Shown in pieces: positions 41,601 through 53,095 of a stretch of 64,000 nt of DNA. How positions within the stretch are numbered: position 1 is the stretch's first letter; the number at the start of each line of letters is the position of its first letter. The translations under genes were made by a program, and so were the position numbers. The notes under the pieces are model-generated. The model was not told where the DNA came from and ran no database searches. It saw nothing but the letters and a program-made list of their open reading frames with translations. Origin of the DNA: Camarhynchus parvulus (Eukaryota > Chordata > Aves > Passeriformes > Thraupidae); contig NC_044577.1 of the NCBI RefSeq assembly GCF_901933205.1, positions 6,335,321-6,399,320 of the forward strand. Direction: 5' to 3'.

Positions 41601-44600
41601 CTAAATCAGGAACTATAGTAATTTTTTGGTTTTGATTCCCAGCAAAACACTTTTACTAGGAAAACAGTTTCTCTGCAAACTTGAACTGAGTGTTTCACCA
41701 ATGCAAGCAATGAGAGATGGTAACTGTAAGTCAATGTTTCACCTTGGGATGTATTTTGCAATCCAGCAAACCATAAACTATCAGGAGCATCTCACCTCAT
41801 CTCAGTAGCTTCCCAGAAGTGTCCTCCTTGGATTTCTGACTCAGGAGTGCGGCCAAGCAGGGAAACCTCTTGATAATGCTTGTTTTTTAAGGAGGAGCAA
41901 AGCAGTGTTTTTACATCTTTGCACAGAAGTCCTATTTTTACTGGCCTGAGTTATCCTACAGTGCACAGAATTTCTGACTTTAGGGTTGAAATTGGAACTG
42001 CAAAATCCTAAATACCAAGGATGCTGTGTGCCCTTACAAAAGAAACATCAAAAGCTAATACACTTTGTGCCAAATTAAAGGTTTTGAGTGCAAAGATCTA
42101 ACAACAGAAGAGTTCATATATGCGTATACAAAAAAATATGAAGTGTATCTTCAACCTAGGGGTTGGAAATTATTCATTAAAATAAGAAGGCCCTAGCCCT
42201 TAGATACTGCTTTGACTTTCTTCTCTTTTGATCTTAATGTGAATCAATTTATAACATCAAAACGGTGTTATATTTCAGAAATATTTTTAATTGTAATGCC
42301 AACATTCATAATAATTATAATTTGCTTTTCAAATCATCTTTGAGAAGAAAGGAATAATAAAATTATCCTACTAAATCCACTAGGGGATTATTGTTGCACT
42401 GGAATATCAAAGAACTTAGGATGCATTGAAGATTTATTGTCATACAAAACATTGAAGTGCTAATTATCTTAATCTGAAACTGGGTGTTCCTCCTTTGATT
42501 AGATGCTGTACATCAGTATGACAGCCTTAATGCTTTCTGGCCAGACTGACAGATGAAACCGATTTTGTTCCATTACTCACTATGTCTGCAAGTTAATATA
42601 GAAATAAAATTATTTCCTTATAGATTTTAAATTATAAACTATAGAGACGCAAGCACAGTCCAGCTGTTGCTTTCCTTTGCAGTGCATGCTGTATTACAAA
42701 ATGAATTAAGCAACTTCCCACCCCCCCAAACATGAGAAAACTATGGGAGTTTTTCCTCTGAGCTGAGGCTCATCCTAAGAAATACTTCAGTTCAAAGTGA
42801 TCAAGGCATTTAACATTTGAATGAGTTTACTAATTTAAGCAACAGTACTATTCATATGCTCATAGCCAGGAGCATACACACCTCACCTCACTGACTGAGC
42901 ATGGGGGACCTGCAAGTCCACAATTTTTCTGGAATATTCGCTCTGTGGTTTACAAGCAGCTCCATCTCATGTTTTTTAGCAAGACTCAAACGCAGCAAAG
43001 AATCACATATTTTCTAAGATAATGAGTCCTTGTTAATTCTTCATTTATCCTTACTAAGAAAACCTAGAAAACCAAGTTTTATATTGTAAATGGCTAAGGA
43101 AAAGGAAAGCACAAATTTTTCCTAAGAGTTGTATGGGAATTAAATAACTTAATCCATTTCAAATTATTTCACGCATACCAAACATTGCAAAGTAGGCATG
43201 AAAGCATTCATGCCTAGGCACAAAGTATTTATGCTGACAAATGCAATCTTTCACTTGCACATCAGTGTAAGTTAATAAAAATCTTTCAAAAGCTTCCTCA
43301 GTATTTTTCAGTTTTCAAATCCAAATTTAAATAACATCCATCAAGAATTCACATACACAGAAAAAGCACAGCAACAAGAAATTTAAAACTGACTCTCTGA
43401 AGTAGGCAATTCAATTCTTAGTACGCAAGACAATGCAAACAAAACTAAAAGCAATAACTAAAAATAGACAATTTTCTCTTTTCATCAAAAGCTGATTATA
43501 ACCCCTCTAAGAAACCAGCATGACCTCCACAGGCTCCATTGTGCTATATAAGAAAGATACAGTGGCATTTATTTCTTGGATTCGTGGAGTGGGTTCGTGC
43601 CCTGCCTGGGCAGGGTGAGGAGGGCAGAGCTGAGCAAGCACAGCAGGTGTCTGCAGCACCTGCTCATTCAAACACACTGCAGGACTACGTCCCAAATACA
43701 GTTTTCTACAGATGATCTCATGCCATGCAATTTGTAACAAAGCTAAGGAAATCTAGGATCAGGTGGCTGCAGAGAATGCTCACTGATTTACAAGGTTAAT
43801 TTCCCATAGCAGCGTCTAGGCGGGTTAGTGAACTATGAAGCATTTTCCTTTCAGTAATGGAATAGAATAACATGCTGACAGAACTGCCTGAAAATACTTA
43901 ATTTCTCCCTCTTACAGAAGAATATCTAATGTGACTTCTAAATGACCCGACTGAGAGAGGCATTCTTTCGCTAGATCAAATACATGACGGGGAGAAGAAA
44001 AGATATATTTTTAGAAAAAAACACTCCTTTAACTATAATTGCTATTTGCCACCAGCCTTTGAAATTCTTCTTCAACAGAGAACTAGCACCATGGAATAAG
44101 GCAGGAAATTCCATGACCAGAATTAAATCTAAGTAAACAAAGCAAGATGTCAAATTTCAGATTCCTGAGGTTCATGAAGTTGAATTCTCAAACTCACGAT
44201 GACCACAGTGGTATCAGAGGAAACATGGCAACAGCTGATGTTGGCCAAGAGTCCACAAGAGATGACTTTGACTGCTGCTGAGTGATGAACACCACACACC
44301 TCCGAGCAGAATGACCCTGACAGCATTCCTGACTGCACTACCATGCAGCAGGAAGACAACCAGGAACCAAAGAAAATTCCCAAACAGCCTCACAGAGAAG
44401 CTCCCTGCCAGCTCTGTATTGCTTTCATTAAGAGATGTCAGGCCACAGTTTTGATGACATGCTCTTCACAACAGTACTCCATACATGAAATTTCATGTAA
44501 GTGGCTGCATGAACAATTTGAACATGCTGGAATTACAGAAGAAATTTCCAGCTACAGTAGAAAATTAGACATTTGATGGAACGGAGCAACTGAAAATATT

Positions 44601-44748
44601 ATATATAATATTTACAGGTATTTTTATAATAGACCAGTATCACTCTGTTCTGCATCTAAGCAAACAAATATTTAGCATATAAGCAACTCAACTCTGCATC
44701 ATAACACTAATGACAAGGTTTCTTTTCATATTAATTTGTATTATTATC
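32651..44748. other. Single-copy AT-rich non-coding DNA
   Basis: No gene recognised in about 12 kb. Small items: an AGATAGATAGATATAT run near 34471, a C-rich run near 42717-42727, and a 20-bp inverted repeat at 38831-38850. Open frames stay under about 90 codons and match no family. Most likely intron or gene-poor intergenic DNA. Confidence 0.55.
38831..38850. other. Short inverted repeat with paired GGATTA/TAATCC sites
   Basis: Nine-base arms (TGGATTACT and AGTAATCCA) flank a two-base centre. TAATCC is the core bound by K50-class homeodomain proteins such as OTX/CRX/PITX. Symmetry is seen; binding is inference. Confidence 0.35.
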
Positions 44749-44793
44749 ACTCTGATAATAACACATTACTATTACTCTGATAATAACACATTA
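44749..44793. repeat. 20-bp direct repeat, period 25
   Basis: The word starting ACTCTGATAATAACAC occurs twice, identical over 20 bases (44749-44768 and 44774-44793). It is a small recent tandem duplication in the unstable stretch just left of the 45-59 kb array. Confidence 0.85.
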
Positions 44794-44925
44794 ACTGTAA
44801 CTCATGGAAATAAAAATCCACTGCTTAACATGAATATTGTTTTATGTTGGTTTAAAGAATACAACTCTGAAGCACTTCACAGCCTCTAAATAATTAATGT
44901 TTAGATAACATCACTAGATCCTTTT

Positions 44926-44981
44926 TTGCCAGTATTCAGTTATACAACCTCCCTGGATGTTGTATAACTGAATACTGGCAA
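44926..44981. repeat. 23-bp perfect inverted repeat with 10-bp loop
   Basis: Arms 44926-44948 and 44959-44981 are exact reverse complements (begin TTGCCAGTATTCAG / end CTGAATACTGGCAA) around a CTCCCTGGAT loop. It would form a stable cruciform or RNA hairpin. It lies about 0.45 kb left of the first array module and may mark a rearrangement-prone site. Confidence 0.9.
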
Positions 44982-45014
44982 CATATTTCCGTAAAGGATG
45001 CACAAAAAAAGACA

Positions 45015-45108
45015 GCACAAAAAAACCTTTTGGTTATATTTTCTAGAAATCGTGACTTGGCACAAAAAAAATTCCTTTGTTTTATATTTTCTAGAAACCG
45101 CCATTTCC
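45015..45108. repeat. Two-copy imperfect tandem repeat, period 45 bp
   Basis: Two adjacent copies (45015-45059 and 45060-45108) share GCACAAAAAAA, then TATATTTTCTAGAAA. A third partial GCACAAAAAAA word lies just upstream. This is a local tandem duplication between the hairpin and the large array. Confidence 0.75.
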
Positions 45109-45429
45109 CCTGGCCTTGGTCAGAACTTCTTCCATATTCCCTAAATGCCATTAAAATCAGGAGACATTTGCTCTACAGTTGGCCTGTTCAGGAAGGTATG
45201 ATGGTAACGCATTCAAGTAGTCCTTGCTGAGTGCACTAGGATTTATGACAGCAATTAATATAAACTGAAACAAAACAGAAGATAAAATGCTTCAGGTGTA
45301 GATATTATTGCAAAATCTGGATTTTAGGATCAGAGTTTTTCCGACAATGTTGCTGCAGGAGAATGGCGAGCAGTCTTTTGAACTGTCAGTCTGAATTGCC
45401 CATGGTTCCTCTTGAAATTAAAGAAAATC

Positions 45430-46080
45430 CCTGGCAGCAAAAGTGAAGACTCAGCCAAAACCTATCCATTTCATTCTGCTGCCAACTTGCTCTCAATCTC
45501 TTCATTGCTCTCTGGAAGCTCCTCTACCAATTTTTCTTTCTTTTTGAGTATTAAGGGACAGAGGGATGGCCCCTCATACATTTGGAGCATCTTCAGAGCA
45601 AATTTTAATAGAACTACTCATGTTTTATTATTATCACAATCTCATATTATACAACGCTACTTAAAACATCCTCTCCTTTGGAATAAATGTGATGTCACCA
45701 CTGATTGCCCATTGCACTTTACAACTACCTGAATAGAACCCAATGTTAGATGATCTTGTTTTATTGTTCTAATATTGAGAAGAAAGAAAAGTCAGTTAAA
45801 AATCTTAGTGCCAGAAAATGAATTTCTTATGATGCTAAGTGAATAGAGAGACAGATTGCAGCTTGGTTATAAAGGAGGTTACTGGGGAACTCGCTTCTCT
45901 AATTCACATTCTCAAATAAAGCCGTTCTGACAAATGCTCTAAAACACATTTTAAATGGGAGCCTAGTGCCTTATCCCACTGTTCATATGCATGTGAAAAC
46001 CTTTTTTTAGCATTAAATGAAATAAAAATTACATTAGGAGAAAGGAAAAGAAAGTGTGCATATTTCCCTATACAAAGACT
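45430..46080. repeat. Array copy I, module b
   Basis: Similar to 57100-57700 along most of its length: shared landmarks are TTTCATTCTGCTGCCAACTT at the left and AAAACACATTTTAAATG near the right. A 106-codon plus-strand open frame (45412-45732) overlaps it, but its counterpart at 57131 is frameshifted and shorter, so I do not call it coding. Copy I lacks module c and is followed by unrelated sequence. Confidence 0.75.
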
Positions 46081-47345
46081 CCACACAGTACTTCAAGAAA
46101 CACTTCAAGTGCAGCCATATGTCTATGGAAATTGCATTTACACATTCTCCTATCACTGGAGTTCCTTTACTGACAGCACAAAGTACCCAGTAACTGCAGG
46201 GTCATCTTGCATTAGCATGCAGCTTCCCTCCCACTTACAGAAAAGGTGTTTGTTTGCTGCCATTTCAAAATGCCTGTTCACCTTTACCTACAGCACCTTG
46301 TTTTTTATGGCAGGTACAAAACATACTGGAAGATTGAGAAAAATCCAGTGCCCTCTACCAACAAGTAGAATAAAAGTAAATTTAACTCTGCCAGCTTTTT
46401 TGTTGATAATTACACCAGGGTGTAGAATTGCTGTTACAAAAAACAAGATCAAACTTCAAGGAATTGCACCAAAGATCGGCGGAAATCTAAAATAAAAGAT
46501 TAAACAAATTTCTCCAGTTCACTACAGGCACTTATTTCTAATACAGTAAAAATACAGGATTGACAGGAATATTGTAAGAAACCATGGACTGCAGTACAGT
46601 ACTTAAGCCAGCCTGAACTCTCATACCGGTAGAATCACCTTTTTTTCAGGACAACAAAGCTTGGAAGTTGCATGCACAATAAAATCCTTCTCTGCACAAT
46701 TTGCTGGCAGAAATGATCCACAAAGTTGGCCAAAAGAAAATTTTGAACACCTTTTTTAATATATGCAGTATAAAACATTCTTGTTGTACTACAGAGCAGC
46801 AAATCTTTTAAGAGAGTCACTCAGAGCATGCAAGGTTGCAGTGAAAGATGACTCACATTTTTTCCAACTCAGTATTTACCCAGAGGACAGAATGCACAGG
46901 AAAGGGAGGAAAGAATCATTATTTAATTGCAAGGCATTGCTAACACAGGAGTGGGTTAAGGCAGCAAAAAACCCCAAATGCCAGTAACTTCAGCGGGCGA
47001 ATAGTAACTAGAGACAATTCCACATGGCTGGAACTCAGATTTGTGACAGCTCACAGCTAAAGGAGGCACAGCTTTTGACTAGTTTCTTGCTATGATCAGA
47101 ACTACTGCAGAAACAGAACCAGAGACACAGATTCTTGTAATGGAGACACTGAGCAGCTACAGAGATAATGGATCAGAGTTCCTGGCTGCACTTATCAAAT
47201 GGGACATCATTTCAGAAGCCTGATAACCTGTACAGCACAGAGCCTGCCTGCCAGGCTCACAAGAGATGATGTGAGCTTTAGGCTAGAAAATAAAAACTAA
47301 AAAATCCATTACCATGACCTTTACACTACAGGTTATTAGAGTTGG
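46081..47345. other. Sequence between modules b and d of copy I with no partner in the array
   Basis: I cannot match this stretch to module c or any other array module. It includes a plus-strand open frame of 128 codons (46109-46495) without recognisable domains or convincing splice sites. It may be an insertion, or the ancestral unduplicated neighbourhood. Confidence 0.5.
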
Positions 47346-48500
47346 TTCCCATTTGGAATCCACGTACCTCACACATAAGTAATTTGCACTTTTATTATAG
47401 GATGCACAATTACCTGGAAAACCATTTACTGTATCTCTACCATAAATGTTATGTTTCTCAGAGCTGAAAGATAGTTACAAATACAGGCTCCAATTTAGCA
47501 TAAAATTTCCAGCCTTTTCACAGTACAGCTCCATTTCTATTCTGGATTTCCATCTTATATCAATACATAGGATGTAAAAGCAAGTACATAATGCATTCCC
47601 TTGAATTTTATCCACAAAATTTAAGAAAAACAACAACACCAAAATAAACCAAACCCAGATTCCAATCTCTTCACTGTTGCAGATGTGTTCCCCAGTAGAG
47701 CACATTTCCACAATTTCTGGAGTGTTTCTTCACTTGATATTGCTGGTATTGCTTTCAAAATCCTTCCACACTGAATTCACAATTTAAGCGGGATGTCAAC
47801 AGTATTAGCACCAAATGCCCCTCTACTACAACTAAATTCTACCTTTCCTATGAGATTATCATCACTCAGGTTTTTGCAGCCAAAGAGTCACACCAAATAG
47901 TCACAATGGGTTTTGAAGTAGTGCCCAGGACCTTGTAACCCAAGAAAGACCCTGCTCACAACCAGCACTCTTGCTCCCAGGAAAAAAAAAAATTGCACTG
48001 AGCAAGTTTACATTAGTTTGTATTAGCACAGCTCACTAAATGGCCCAGTTATTCTCCCTAACTGTGTCATCTCTCCCATTTACCAAACCATTCATTTTTC
48101 TATTCCCCAAAGCAAGTCATTAAAATGTTAGCATTATTTCCAGTTCAACAATTGAACATAACTCCAAGGGGCTCTGCTGGCCTGGGCAGAGCAGCCTGTT
48201 TCCCCATACACACAAGTTCTGTGAGCTCTCTCAGCCAGCTCTTCACAGACTTAATATGGGATAAAGGATCAGAGTAGTTTCACCTTGGCAAATTAGGAAA
48301 TCATATGGTATTTAAACTCTATGAACACTTAGAGAATAGATTTTAACTTTGAATAAGCAGAATTTACAGTGATACAGTGATACTTAGAGTGCTTTCTTTA
48401 CAACATCAAGTACTGCTACCATCTATAATATGCATCAGCATATAAAAGGCAGTGCAATAAAGAGCTCCTAAACCAAACAGCAATGGATGGCCATCATCTT
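47346..48500. repeat. Array copy I, modules d-e-f
   Basis: Aligns through its length with 48950-50030, 51780-52990 and 54600-55450 plus 56196-56650. Shared landmarks in order: TTACCTGGAAAACC, GATGTAAAAGCAAGTACAT, CACAACCAGCACTCTTG, ATTAGCACAGCTCACTAAAT, CCCATTTACCAAACCATTCA, GCCTGGGCAGAGCA, and AAAGGCAGTGCAATAAAGAG. Similarity to the other copies looks roughly 70-80% with many small indels that break every reading frame, so it behaves as non-coding repeat sequence. Confidence 0.85.
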
Positions 48501-48559
48501 AAAAAAAAAAAACAGCACTAATGTACAAAAACCAAATAAACCATGCTTGGAACTTAGAT

Positions 48560-50035
48560 CTCTTACATCTTATTCTTAAGTCTACCAGACACCCACACTA
48601 TTGGACAGGATTTAAAATTATATCAAATTAAAAGGCATTAGTTCCTATTTTAAATCAGCTACAAGCCCTTGAGATTCATTCCAACTCTGTGCAATGCTGA
48701 AAGGACTACAGAGCACTCAACGTCCATGGATGTCTATGCTGTGTCACTGGAGACACTGCTCATTTTCCTCAGTGAGACTGCAGCATTATTGGAGTAATCC
48801 TGAAGTCCAGCAAACCATTTCCCCAGTCTTTTCACGTATAAGAATTTGACCTTTCTTAGTGGATAGTCTTTAGCTGAGTTCTGTTTTTCTTCAATTACAG
48901 CTAAAATAATCATCTGCATTTCTATGAAGATATCTTTCAGATACCATTTATTCCCAACTTCAATCCAAATATCTTGCCCATATAGTAACTTACAATTTCC
49001 TAAAAAACATCCACATTTACCTGGAAACCTGTTTACTTCATCTCTACTACAAATGATATGGTTCTTGCAGCTGGAAGTTAGGTACAAACACAGACTTATT
49101 TAGCTCAAAATTTCCAGCCTTTCCAATGTACAGTTCCACATGTTCACTGAATTTCCATCTTATCTCTATAAATCAGATGTAAAAGTAAGAACATTATATA
49201 TTCAGTTCTCTTGAATTTTATCAACCAAAAGTTTAAAAAAACCTTAACCCAGACTCCAATGTCTTTACTCTTGGAGACGTGCTCTTCAGAGGGGCACATT
49301 TCCTCCATTTCTTGATTATTTCTTCTCTCCCCTTGATAACTCTTCTATTGTTCTCCAAATCTTTGCACACTGATTTGACCATTTATTTGAGATGTCACCA
49401 GCATTGGTACCAAATATGTTCCCTAATAGAACCATATTTTACCCTCCCTATGAGTTTCACATTACTCAGGTCTTGTTTGCCAAAGAGTAACACAAAATAG
49501 CCACATTGAATTTTGAAGCTATGATCAGAAAGGACCTTGTAACTAAAAAAGCCTCTGCTCACAACCAGCATTCTTGCTCCCAGGAAAAAAAAAATGCACT
49601 GAGCAATAATACACTGCTCTGTATTAGCACAGCTCACTAAATGGCCCAGTTATTCTGCCTAATAGTATCATCTCTCCCATTTACCAAACCATTCATTTTT
49701 ATCACCCACAGTACATGTCATTAAAATGTTATCATTATTTCTGGTTCAACAATGAACACACTCAGAGATGCTCTGCAGCCTGGGCAGATGATGCTGTTTC
49801 CCCACACATGCCACTTCTGTGAGCTCTCTCTTTAAACTCTATGAACTCTTAGAGAATTCTTTTTTAACCGTCAATTACAATTTTCCTCCATGTCCCCTCA
49901 GTATTGAAATGCCTTCTTAACAACATCAAATAAAACTAGTATTTCTGGAATTCATCAGCTGATAAAGGACAGTGCTACAGAGAGCTTCTAAACCAAACTC
50001 AATTCTATACAGAGTCTATAAATCTCATATAACTT
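48560..50035. repeat. Array copy II, modules c-d-e-f
   Basis: Module c starts around the CACACTATTGGACAGGAT landmark and includes GGAGACACTGCTCATTTTCC. It matches 54250-54600 and 57850-58150. Modules d-e-f follow in the same order as copy I. A 117-codon minus-strand open frame (48734-49087) spans c/d, but the other copies carry stops and frameshifts at the equivalent place. It directly follows copy I. Confidence 0.85.
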
Positions 50036-50330
50036 TTTATCTCAATTCTATAAAGAGAAAATAATAGGTCTCTACCCATAAGGACAGCACAGGGACAGTC
50101 CCAAAAATCCAAACCAAGGGAAACCAACAGGGAGCACACTCAGAAGACCACAGCCTTGGTTGGGAAGAGATACAACAATGGCAAAAAGGGCAAACTTCAT
50201 TTTCCAGAGCACCAGCCTTGGCAACACCATCGAGAAATACATCTCTGACAAGACCCAGAATCAACAGGGTTTTCCCAGGGAGGGAGTTGATGCTACCTTA
50301 GTGCAAACATGACCAGAAGCTCTCCACTTT
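50036..50330. repeat. Array copy II, module i
   Basis: Partly similar to 58340-58600: shared TTCAATTCTATA near the left, then a GGGAGCACACTCAGAAGACC-like word and AGAGATAC. Copy III has lost this module: there, TTCAATTCT is joined directly to the start of module g near 53090. A 75-codon minus open frame lies inside and is not supported as a gene. Confidence 0.7.
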
Positions 50331-50880
50331 CACTTCTGTCTCTCATTCCTGGAAAGAAAAGGCATTTTTTCAAGCTAACATTAATTTGAAAAATTCATCT
50401 CCATGTATATGGCAACCATAGGATTTGCAGCAAGCCGTGAGCCCTTGCTGTCCCTCTGCCAGTGCCAGCACAGTGTGACAGCAGTGACACCGTTCTCAGG
50501 ACACCGACCTGCAGCCTGGGGCAATCCTGACACCTGATGGCCGCTCCTGAAAGCGCCGACGGTCCCAGCACGGCACAGCACGGCCCGGCAAACACTTACC
50601 TTGTGTCCAGCGCGGAATTAAAACCCTGATTCAGCCTAGAATGAAAACTACGGAACCTTCTCCATATCAAGGTTTGCCTGATCTCACACAGGGCTCATTG
50701 TGCATTTACACACTTTGCATTTCTCCTGGGGGTTAAGGAACAGAATCAGATCATTGAAAAACAATCACAGACATCAAACAAAATAACTTCATACTGGTCT
50801 TACCCATTGGTTGTTTGACACTGTTGTAATAAGAAGTCTATTCTATGGTTCAGAGATTAAATGGGAAATGACAAATGCTA
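50331..50880. repeat. Array copy II, module g (GC-rich, contains exon-like segment)
   Basis: Matches 53096-53640 at high identity (about 95% by eye), including an exact 141-bp match (50673-50813 = 53452-53592). A third, strongly diverged copy is at about 58830-59110. The stretch 50430-50600 is GC-rich with several CpGs, unlike the AT-rich modules beside it. It carries the candidate minus-strand exon described separately. Confidence 0.85.
50600..50725 (-). ncRNA. Candidate non-coding exon, array copy II
   Basis: On the minus strand this 126-bp segment is preceded by a pyrimidine-rich acceptor (TTCTGTTCCTTAACCCCCAG) and followed by a near-perfect donor (ACAAG|GTAAGTG). All three reading frames contain stops, so a translated exon is unlikely; a lncRNA exon or 5'UTR exon is possible. 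An extra donor-like site (CCAATGG|GTAAGA) lies 78 bp upstream, which would make a very short upstream intron. The same segment with both splice sites recurs at 53379-53504. Splice motifs are seen; transcription is inference. Confidence 0.35.
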
Positions 50881-51239
50881 CCAGTTGAGGGCATCCTGGC
50901 CAAGAATGTCCTCATCAAGAAAGTGAAGCCTCTCTAGACCCAACACCATTTTTTAGATCATTTCATTACACCTGAAAGAATACTTATTTCCACCTACAAG
51001 AACCTATTAAAAAACATTTCTATAAAAAAATTTCATTAGCTCCATAACAAGTCTCAAGTACCTGCAATGTTACTTATAAACCACATTGCACCATTCAAGA
51101 AACTTATTTCTAGAACATTCTTTTTGATAGATACACTGCTATTGCAATTATAAAAAAAAACATTGGTCAAACAATGAGGAAAGGAGGATATTCTAAGACA
51201 GATACAGCTTACTGGAATTGGCCAACATTTCTACATCAT
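50881..51239. repeat. Array copy II, module h
   Basis: Similar to 53641-53960. Shared landmarks: CTAGACCCAACACCAT, TTATTTCCACCTACAAGAAC, and TTTTTGATAGATACACTGCT. It joins module g on the left and module a on the right. Confidence 0.8.
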
Positions 51240-51660
51240 CTAGAAAGAAACAAGTTGTTCTTTTAGGTCTGACTGCACGTTGAGAGTTTTACATCCTGGT
51301 TTGCTCACAGGATAGCAGTGACTCACCCACCACAGCCCTGTTTGCAGAAGGGCTCCCCTGGCACAGCTGACCCTGCCAAGACCTTTTGGTGCCTCCAGAG
51401 CCTCCTCAGGGCTCCCCCTGCCCTCAGCCACGAGGCTGCTCTGCCCAGGGCCCGGGCTCAGCACTGGGCACTCACCCCAAACACTGCCAGGAACCCACTG
51501 CTGCCATGGCACCCGCCTGGCACCCCAAACACCCCCAGGGCAACAGCCCATTGTGAGCACACAAACAGCCTGGCACCCCAAACATTCCCACCACTGCTGC
51601 CTCATGGCAACCAAGTGCACAACACAGAAATATCACTGCCATTATTTGCAGAACCACTGA
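51240..51660. repeat. Array copy II, module a (GC-rich)
   Basis: Nearly identical to 56664-57095 (about 98% by eye; I counted roughly eight differences) and recognisably related to 59130-59400. It is far richer in G and C than its flanks. The minus strand is open for 126 codons in both close copies (51240-51620 and 56664-57044). Part of that frame (RGSPEEALEA ... LLQTGLWW) is retained in the diverged third copy with one in-frame codon added. At the downstream minus-strand edge sits an acceptor-like TTGTTTCTTTCTAG. No protein family is recognised. Confidence 0.85.
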
Positions 51661-51779
51661 TATAGGCAATTATTGCTACCAAAGATAAAGATTCAACCAA
51701 AACCCCATGGATTTCATTCTGCTGCCAACCATCTCTGAATCAGCTAAGAGAATCATCTTCATTTCTACAAGATGTACTC
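51661..51779. repeat. Array copy II/III junction, truncated module b
   Basis: The first 85 bp match the start of module b at 57090-57150 (landmark TTTCATTCTGCTGCCAAC). The sequence then jumps into the start of module d (words like AATCATCTTCATTTCTACAA), so most of b and all of c are deleted in copy III. Confidence 0.65.
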
Positions 51780-53095
51780 CATAAACCAGTCATTCTCAAG
51801 TTGAATCAAAACAACATATAACTTATACACAATTTCCCTAAAGAATATCCACATGGAAAAAAATTAATGCATCTCTACTACAAATGTTATGTTTTTCACG
51901 GCACCAACTTACTTACAAACACACATTCTATATTTGCTCCAAATTTCCAGACATTCCAAAGTACAGTTCCATTTGTAACATAGATTTCCATTATATATCA
52001 ATACATAGCACATAAAAGCAAGTAAAATGGCATTCAGTTCACTTTCATTATTTCAACCAAAACTATTAAAACCCAAACAAACCCAGATTCCAACCTGGTT
52101 ACTGTTACAGGTAAGCACTCCCAAGGGGCACATTGCCTCCATTTCTTGATTATTTCCTCTCTGCCCTTCGTAACTCCTCTACTGTTTTCCAAATCTTTGC
52201 ACAGCAATTTGACCATTTAATTCAAATGTCACCAGTCTTGGTAGCAAATATCTTCCCTGATAGAACCATATTCTACCCTTCTTATGCATCACTCAGGACA
52301 CATTTATCAAAGAGTCACACAAAATACCCGCATTGAATTTTGAAGCACTGTCAGACAGGACCTTGTAACCCAAGAAAGGCCCTGCTCACAACCAGCACTC
52401 TTATACACAGGGAAAAAACCCTTAAAATTGCACTGAGCAATAATACACTGCTCCCTGTTTGCACAGAACACCAAAGGACCCAGTTATTCTGCCTAATGGC
52501 ATCATTTCTCCCATTTACCAAACCATTCATTTTTCCCAGCCCGAATGCATGTCATTAAAATGTTAGCATTATTTCCAGTTACACAATCAACATACTCAGA
52601 GGTGCTTGGCTGGCCTGGGCAGGTGATCCGGTTTCCCCCCACACATCTCTTCTCTCAGTTGTCTATTAAAATTCTATGAACCTTTAGAGAAGTTCTCTTT
52701 AACTTTGAACTATTTGAATATACTCCCATGTCCATGGCATTATTAAAATGCTTTCTTAGCAAGATCAAATACTGCTACTGTCTCTATAATTCAGCAGTTG
52801 ATAGAGAGCAATGCCACAGAGAGCTTTGAAACCAAACACCACTGACACTGCATCACCATCATTTGAAAAGCATTTGATTTTTTGCTTCCACTGACACTTT
52901 AACCTGATTACTCAAACCAACTTGGGAACCAGATGACAAATAGTCTATAAGATGCAAACCTTAGACAAAACCATTCATTTCATTCTTAATTGTTTAAAAT
53001 CCTATTAAAAATAACTCCTCATTTAGTCATTTTTTATGTTTAGAAAATATTATCATCAAACACAATTTTGAAGTTCTAAGATTCAATTCTTGAAC
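51780..53095. repeat. Array copy III, modules d-e-f
   Basis: Aligned with the other d-e-f blocks by CACAACCAGCACTCTTA, CCATTTACCAAACCATTCA, GGCCTGGGCAGGTGAT and the f landmark ATAATTCAGCAGTTGATA. It ends with TTTTTTATGTTTAGAAAAT, which also ends module f at 56630 and 58310. Frames are broken by stops and indels relative to copies II and IV. Confidence 0.8.

Noticed and set aside
46109..46495. 128-codon plus-strand open frame
   Set aside because: No recognised domain, weak splice context and composition like surrounding non-coding DNA.
48734..49087. 117-codon minus-strand open frame in module c/d
   Set aside because: Equivalent positions in the copies at 54.3 kb and 57.9 kb carry stops and frameshifts, so there is no sign of coding constraint.
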